Part shown: one piece after another, positions 13,698-17,656 of the stretch
Layout: each line of letters begins with the position of its first letter
Numbering within the stretch: position 1 is the first letter of the stretch
From: JAICTV01 sp035634055
GTDB lineage: Bacteria > Planctomycetota > Phycisphaerae > Tepidisphaerales > Tepidisphaeraceae
NCBI GenBank assembly: GCA_035634055.1
Contig: DASQDR010000100.1
Location: 1-17,656 of the forward strand
Direction: 5' to 3'
Length of the DNA: 17,656 bases
Translations under genes and position numbers: made by a program
Notes under the pieces: generated by a model
The model's input: only the letters and a program-made list of their open reading frames with translations
What the model was told of the DNA's origin: nothing
Databases searched by the model: none

Positions 13698-16028
13698 TCA
13701 TAGGAACACGAACAACAGGATCACCGCCACGCCGAACAGCATGGTCACGGCGTACCCCTGCAAGTACCCGCGCTGGGTGGTGAGCTTGAGGAAGAAGCCG
13801 CCGACGATGGGGGTGAAGCTGATCGCCTTCACCAGGCCGTCGACGACGGCGCGGTCGCCGAAGAAGAAGACCTGGCCGAGGCGGCGCAGGGGCTCGACAA
13901 TGGCGGCCTGATAAGCCTCGTCAATCCAGTACTTGTGCTCCAGCGCCGCGACCACGCCCGGGTGTCGCGCGGCGAGGCGGTCGGCGGCGGCGCGGTCCTT
14001 CAGGTGCATCTGGTACGCGGCGTAAATGCCGGCAAGCGAGATCAGCCCGCTGACGAACATCAGCATCCAGTGCAGGCGGTGGTCGGCGTGGACGAGGTCG
14101 GGGTTGGCCTCCTCCATCACGTGCTGTTCTTCGACCTGGCCGAACATCGTCGGGCGGACGACGGGAGCGCCCTCGCGATGGGCGCGGGCGGCCTGGTGGT
14201 ATCCCTGGCTGAACGACGGGCTGCGGCCGAGGAAGTCGCCCAGGGCGTGGTGGTACATCAGCGCCCCGGCGAGGACCGCGCCGACCGCCAGCACCACCAG
14301 GGGGCCGATCATGATCCAGGGCTCGTGGTCGTGGTGGCCGTGATCGCCCCCGTGACCTCCGCCGTGTCCGCCCCCATGGCCACCCGAGTGACCGCCGCCG
14401 TGGCCGTGCGCGGCGGCGGCGGGGGCGTGATGGGCGGGGTCGTGGGCAAGCTGTCGGTCGACGCCGGACTCGTGCGTGTCGCCGGTGCGGCGCGCCGATT
14501 CGCTCGCCGCCGCCGCGTCGCTCACGTGCGCGTCGCCCGGCTCGCTCGGCAGCACCTGCGGGCCCTCGAAGACCCGGAAGTACAGCCGGAACGAGTAGTA
14601 CGCCGTCAGGAACGCCGCCAGCAGCATCAGCAGCGCCAGGAACCGGCTCTGCACCCACGCCGCGGCGATGATCTCGTCCTTGGAGAAGAACCCGGCCGTC
14701 AGCGGGAACCCGGCGAGCGCCGCGCAGCCGATCAGCATGAGCCAGCGCGTCTTGGGAAGCACGCCGCGCAGCCCGGAAAAGCGGCGCATGTCCAGCTCCC
14801 CCGCCATCGCGTGCATCACCACGCCGGAGGAGAGGAACAGCAGCGCTTTGAAGAACGCGTGCGTCACCAGGTGAAACACGCCCGCGACCGGCGCCAGGCA
14901 GCCGACGGCGACGAACATGAACCCGAGCTGGCTGACGGTGGAATAGGCGAAGACCTTCTTCAGGTCGAACTGCCGCAGCGCGATCGTGCCGGCGAACAGC
15001 GCGGTGAAGCAGCCGACGACCGCGATCGTCGTCATCGCCGCGTGGTTGCCGACGAACAGCGTCCCGCAGCGGGCGATCATGTAGACGCCGGCGGTGACCA
15101 TGGTGGCGGCGTGGATCAGCGCGCTGACGGGGGTCGGGCCCTCCATGGCGTCGGGCAGCCAGACGTGCAGAGGGAACTGCGCGCTCTTGCCGAACGCGCC
15201 GAGCATGAGCAGGAACGGGATCCAGGCCATCGCCTGGCGCTGGAAGTCGTTGGCCGGCGCCTGCGCCAGCTCGAGCAGGCCGGTGTGCTGCGGCGTGCCG
15301 CTGAAATAGGTGACGGTGCCGAAGGCGGCGAAGCAGAGCATAATGCCCAGGCCGAACCCGAAGTCGCCGACGCGGTTGACCAAAAACGCCTTCTTCGCCG
15401 CCTCGCGCGCGGCCGGGCGGTCGTAGTAGTAGCCGATCAGCAGGTACGAGCAGAGCCCGACGCCCTCCCACCCCAGGTAGAGCATCAACAGGTTGTTGCC
15501 CATCACCAGGCAGGTCATGGCGAAGATGAACAGCCCGAGGTAGGCGAAGAAGCGGAAGTACCCTTCCTCGCCCTTCATGTAGCCGGCGGCGAAGACGGTG
15601 ATGAGGAAGCCGATGCCGGTGACGACGCAGAGCATCACGGCCGTCAGCGGGTCGAAGAAGAAGCCGGCCTGTGCGTTGAAGTAGTCAGCGGTGCCCGCCT
15701 TGGCAGGCTCGCCGACCTCGATCCAGTTGAAGAAGACCTTGTTGTACCCGAGGGTCTGCCCGCCCTCGCCTGCCGCGGCGGCGCCGGCGGCGCCGTGCGT
15801 CCCTTGCGCCGCCGCGCCGGCGTTGCCGTGCGTGCAGGCGGTCTTCATTCCCAGCATCGAAAAGAGCAACGACAGCGACAGCAGCGCGCTGGCCCCCACG
15901 CCGATCCAGATCGGCCAGTGGGACTTCTCGCGCAGCCATCGCTGCCCGAGAAACCCCGCCACCGCCGCGCCCAGCAGCGGCAGCAGCGGGATCAGGTACG
16001 AATGCTTGACGGCGAACAGGTGTTCCAT
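13698..16028 (-). CDS. nuoL: NADH-quinone oxidoreductase subunit L
   Basis: This is the distal antiporter-like subunit of complex I, with the long lateral helix that couples the pumps. It is 776 residues against 613 in E. coli. The core motifs are intact: Glu188 in YLGWEGVGLCSYLLIGYYY, Lys281 in GAFGKSAQFPLHVWLPDAMEG, HAATMVTAGVYMIAR, FDLKKVFAYSTVSQLGF, and Lys450 in FFSKDEI. The C-terminal HKYWIDEAY, typical of NuoL, rules out NuoM. The extra length lies in a Gly/Ala-rich loop (about 62-95) and in a roughly 40-residue segment (529-568) with 13 histidines spaced by glycines. The ATG at 16028 has no Shine-Dalgarno sequence. The repeat-filled spacer before it separates it from nuoK. Confidence 0.97.
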   Translation of the reverse strand: MEHLFAVKHSYLIPLLPLLGAAVAGFLGQRWLREKSHWPIWIGVGASALLSLSLLFSMLGMKTACTHGNAGAAAQGTHGAAGAAAAGEGGQTLGYNKVFFNWIEVGEPAKAGTADYFNAQAGFFFDPLTAVMLCVVTGIGFLITVFAAGYMKGEEGYFRFFAYLGLFIFAMTCLVMGNNLLMLYLGWEGVGLCSYLLIGYYYDRPAAREAAKKAFLVNRVGDFGFGLGIMLCFAAFGTVTYFSGTPQHTGLLELAQAPANDFQRQAMAWIPFLLMLGAFGKSAQFPLHVWLPDAMEGPTPVSALIHAATMVTAGVYMIARCGTLFVGNHAAMTTIAVVGCFTALFAGTIALRQFDLKKVFAYSTVSQLGFMFVAVGCLAPVAGVFHLVTHAFFKALLFLSSGVVMHAMAGELDMRRFSGLRGVLPKTRWLMLIGCAALAGFPLTAGFFSKDEIIAAAWVQSRFLALLMLLAAFLTAYYSFRLYFRVFEGPQVLPSEPGDAHVSDAAAASESARRTGDTHESGVDRQLAHDPAHHAPAAAAHGHGGGHSGGHGGGHGGGHGGDHGHHDHEPWIMIGPLVVLAVGAVLAGALMYHHALGDFLGRSPSFSQGYHQAARAHREGAPVVRPTMFGQVEEQHVMEEANPDLVHADHRLHWMLMFVSGLISLAGIYAAYQMHLKDRAAADRLAARHPGVVAALEHKYWIDEAYQAAIVEPLRRLGQVFFFGDRAVVDGLVKAISFTPIVGGFFLKLTTQRGYLQGYAVTMLFGVAVILLFVFL

Positions 16029-16039
16029 TGGAGGAAGTC

Positions 16040-16133
16040 GTTAGTTGCCAGTGGTTAGTTGCCAGTGGTCAGTGGTCAGTTGGGAACCTGCCGCCGCCCT
16101 ACTGGCAACTGGCAACTAACAACTGGCGACTAC
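16040..16133. repeat. Head-to-head repeat palindrome between nuoK and nuoL
   Basis: The left arm (about 16040-16075) holds two copies of TTAGTTGCCAGTGG, then GTCAGTGGTCAGT. The right arm (about 16099-16133) holds ACTGGCAACTGGCAACTAAC and a GGCGACTAC end. Reverse-complementing the right arm reproduces the left arm with a few differences, so the RNA can form a stem of about 34 bases with a GC-rich loop. It fills nearly the whole 112-base nuoK-nuoL spacer. Confidence 0.85.
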
Positions 16134-16140
16134 CCCGCAA

Positions 16141-16449
16141 CTACCCCTTCAGTTCTCTCCACGCGTCCGCATCCAGGGTGTTCCGCTGGCGGAAGAGCAG
16201 CACGACCAGCCCCAGGGCCAGGCTCGCCTCGGCGGCGGCGATGACCAGGACGAAGATCACGAACGCCTGCCCCGAGAGGTTCCCCCAGAACCGCCCGAAC
16301 GCGATCAGGTTGATGGCGACCCCCTGGAACATCAGTTCCGTGCACAGGAACATCACGATCAGGTTCCGCCGGGTCATGAACCCGATCATCCCGATCGCGA
16401 ACAGGATCGCGCCGACGGCGAGGTAGTGTTGGAGGGCGAGTTGGGTCAT
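16141..16449 (-). CDS. nuoK: NADH-quinone oxidoreductase subunit K
   Basis: This small three-helix subunit of the complex I membrane arm takes part in the central proton-transfer path. It is 102 residues, matching the usual 100 or so. Glu38 (FLCTELM) and Glu74 (AAAEASLALG) correspond to the two conserved membrane glutamates, Glu36 and Glu72 in E. coli. The start is the ATG at 16449; an open frame reaching 16539 would only translate the upstream repeat. No Shine-Dalgarno sequence precedes the ATG, since the repeat array ends about 10 bases before it. Both flanking spacers are repeat palindromes, so this gene sits between two of them. Confidence 0.96.
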   Translation of the reverse strand: MTQLALQHYLAVGAILFAIGMIGFMTRRNLIVMFLCTELMFQGVAINLIAFGRFWGNLSGQAFVIFVLVIAAAEASLALGLVVLLFRQRNTLDADAWRELKG

Positions 16450-16457
16450 TGGACAAC

Positions 16458-16577
16458 AGGCACGGAGGCACGGAGGCACGAAGGCACGAAGCGAGGGACG
16501 AGGGGTAAGGCACTGCTGCCTTGGCCCCTTCTCCACCACTTCGTGCCTTGGTCCCTTCGTGCCTTCGTGCCTTCCTC
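16458..16577. repeat. Head-to-head repeat palindrome between nuoJ and nuoK
   Basis: The left arm has GGCACGGA twice, then GGCACGAA twice (about 16459-16490), followed by GCGAGGGACGAGGGG. At the centre AAGGCA (16507-16512) and TGCCTT (16517-16522) pair around CTGC. The right arm carries CTTCGTGCC and CCTTCGTGCCTTCGTGCC units in the opposite orientation to about 16575. It is an imperfect, purine/pyrimidine-asymmetric palindrome built from units of 8-9 bases, and it occupies most of the 130-base spacer. Confidence 0.85.
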
Positions 16578-16579
16578 CA

Positions 16580-17638
16580 TCACGTCTCCGGATATTCCTT
16601 CTGCCTCGGGTTCTCGGTGCCGTAGACCGGGATGCTGCCGGGGTCGTCGCGGACGCTGGTGGCTTCGGCTGCCGGCGGGTCGCCGCCGCCGCCGCCGCTT
16701 TGGGCGCTAATGTCGATCGGCTGCTGCGGGTTCACCACCCGCTTGCGCGCGATGACGATGGCGCCGACCATGGCCACCGTCAGGATCAGCCCGGCCAGCT
16801 CGAGGTTGATCAGTTGCCGCGTGAACAGGTAGTGGCCGAGCTTCTGCGTTCCGCCGACCGGGACGAACGTGCCGTCGGGGGCGCGCTGGCCGGTCGGGAG
16901 CGTCGAGGGGACGCTGGCGACGGCCAACACCGGCGCGTCGGCGGCGCGGGCGGACGCGGTCGCGCGGGCGTCGTTTCGCGCCAGCGGCTGGGCCTTGTCG
17001 AAGATCACGAACAGCAGCACGCCCAGCAGCGCGAACCCCACGGCGCTGGCGAGGATCGGCTCGCGGCTGACCGCGTCGTGCTCGGCCAGTTGCTCGTGCA
17101 CCGCCGCGCCGCTCTGCCCCTCGGGGGCGGCCTCGGCGGCGAGCATGATCACGAACACGTACGTCACCAGGATCGCCCCGCCGTAGATCAGCACCAGCGC
17201 CGCCGCCATGAACTCCGCCCACATCAGCACGAACAGCCCCGCCGACGCCATCACCGTCAGCACGAAGTAGAGGGCGGAGTAAACCGGCTTGGCGTGGGTG
17301 ACGACGCGCAGCGCCCCGAAGACGGCGATGGCGGCGAAGAGCCAGAAGTAGATGCCCATCCCCGCGGCGGTCTTGCCGATCACGACCGCCAGGATCAGCA
17401 GCGACGCGAGCAGGACGGCGCCGCCAATCTTGCGGATCGGGCCCTCCTTGCGCCCGGGCAGGAGCATGATCATCCCCGCCGCACCGGCGGCGCAGAGCAG
17501 GAAGAGCAGCCCGGGCGCCAGCGGCGAGTTGACGATGGTGGAAGCGGGATCGCCGCCGGCGGCAGCAGCGGCGCCGGGCGCCGCGGGCGCGGCGGCGAGC
17601 AGCGGGAAGCAAGGGCCGGGCATCATCATCGGGCGCAC
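16580..17638 (-). CDS. nuoJ: NADH-quinone oxidoreductase subunit J, extended
   Basis: This membrane-arm subunit of complex I lies next to NuoK. The protein is 352 residues from the GTG at 17638, or 349 from the ATG at 17629; E. coli NuoJ is about 184. The NuoJ core is residues 96-300: IYFWLFAAIAVFGALRVV, AKPVYSALYFVLTVMASAG, EFMAAALVLIYGGAILVTYV, and a last helix near 277-297. Before it stand about 95 residues with two extra hydrophobic segments (42-60 and 72-90). After it comes a soluble, Gly-rich tail of about 50 residues. A TGA in another frame overlaps the ATG at 17629 as ATGA, the overlap style used elsewhere here, which favours 17629. The frame stays open to the window edge, so an upstream start cannot be excluded. 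The family call is firm; the start is not. Confidence 0.9.
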   Translation of the reverse strand: MRPMMMPGPCFPLLAAAPAAPGAAAAAGGDPASTIVNSPLAPGLLFLLCAAGAAGMIMLLPGRKEGPIRKIGGAVLLASLLILAVVIGKTAAGMGIYFWLFAAIAVFGALRVVTHAKPVYSALYFVLTVMASAGLFVLMWAEFMAAALVLIYGGAILVTYVFVIMLAAEAAPEGQSGAAVHEQLAEHDAVSREPILASAVGFALLGVLLFVIFDKAQPLARNDARATASARAADAPVLAVASVPSTLPTGQRAPDGTFVPVGGTQKLGHYLFTRQLINLELAGLILTVAMVGAIVIARKRVVNPQQPIDISAQSGGGGGDPPAAEATSVRDDPGSIPVYGTENPRQKEYPET

Positions 17639-17656
17639 ACACTGCCAGCCGGGGCG

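Noticed and set aside
12098..13783. Plus-strand open frame of 561 codons
   Set aside because: It is antisense to nuoN, which carries all expected pump residues.
13935..16058. Plus-strand open frame of 707 codons
   Set aside because: It is antisense to nuoL. The translated product is low-complexity, rich in Arg, Glu and Gln, with no recognisable fold.
16029..16140. Repeat array considered as a CRISPR array
   Set aside because: The units are short, adjoin without unique spacers and are arranged as an inverted pair. No cas gene is present.
16450..16579. Repeat region considered as an insertion sequence or attachment site
   Set aside because: It has no transposase or integrase and no target-site duplication that I can see. 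It is a short palindromic array only.

Overview
The window is GC-rich, densely coding DNA from a Gram-negative-type bacterium. A Planctomycetota origin (perhaps Phycisphaerae) is the best guess. Four separate membrane proteins carry the CPxCGYxLxGLxxxRCPECG type of zinc ribbon that I associate with planctomycete genomes. Several starts lack a Shine-Dalgarno sequence, and an outer-membrane porin and an AsmA-like protein point to a diderm envelope. The phylum is inferred; there is no rRNA or tRNA gene here to confirm it.

Layout, left to right. Bases 1-277 hold no convincing gene, but contain a strong GC hairpin and a CCTCG/CCCTCG microsatellite. Next come two minus-strand genes: a small membrane protein with a C-terminal zinc ribbon (278-829) and a tail-anchored protein resembling the RMD1/DUF155 family (937-2097). 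A divergent intergenic region with a plausible sigma-70-type promoter separates the latter from a plus-strand, secreted or anchored Ntn-hydrolase of the C45 acyltransferase type (2286-3398). That gene converges, across an 11-bp hairpin, on a large AsmA-like protein (3449-5980, minus). mtnA (methionine salvage) follows at 6238-7341, minus.

A three-gene minus-strand operon (10129 to 7429) encodes paralogous membrane proteins with N-terminal zinc ribbons. The genes are joined by ATGA stop/start overlaps, and the last copy looks truncated by a deletion or frameshift. A hairpin terminator at 10205-10241 separates this operon from a phosphate-selective-porin-like gene (10325-11665, minus).

The right third (11804-17638, minus) is the membrane-arm end of a respiratory complex I operon in the order nuoJ, nuoK, nuoL, nuoN. 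Together these encode proton-pumping membrane subunits. nuoM, which normally lies between nuoL and nuoN, is absent from this position. The nuoJ-nuoK and nuoK-nuoL spacers are each filled by a head-to-head array of short repeats that forms an imperfect palindrome. NuoL and NuoN carry His-rich loops, NuoN has a repeat-encoded Pro/Ala tail, and NuoJ has extra segments at both ends.

I see no new defence system, CRISPR array or classical transposon. The most unusual things are the repeat-built palindromes inside the nuo operon, the missing nuoM, and the zinc-ribbon paralog operon with its decayed last member.
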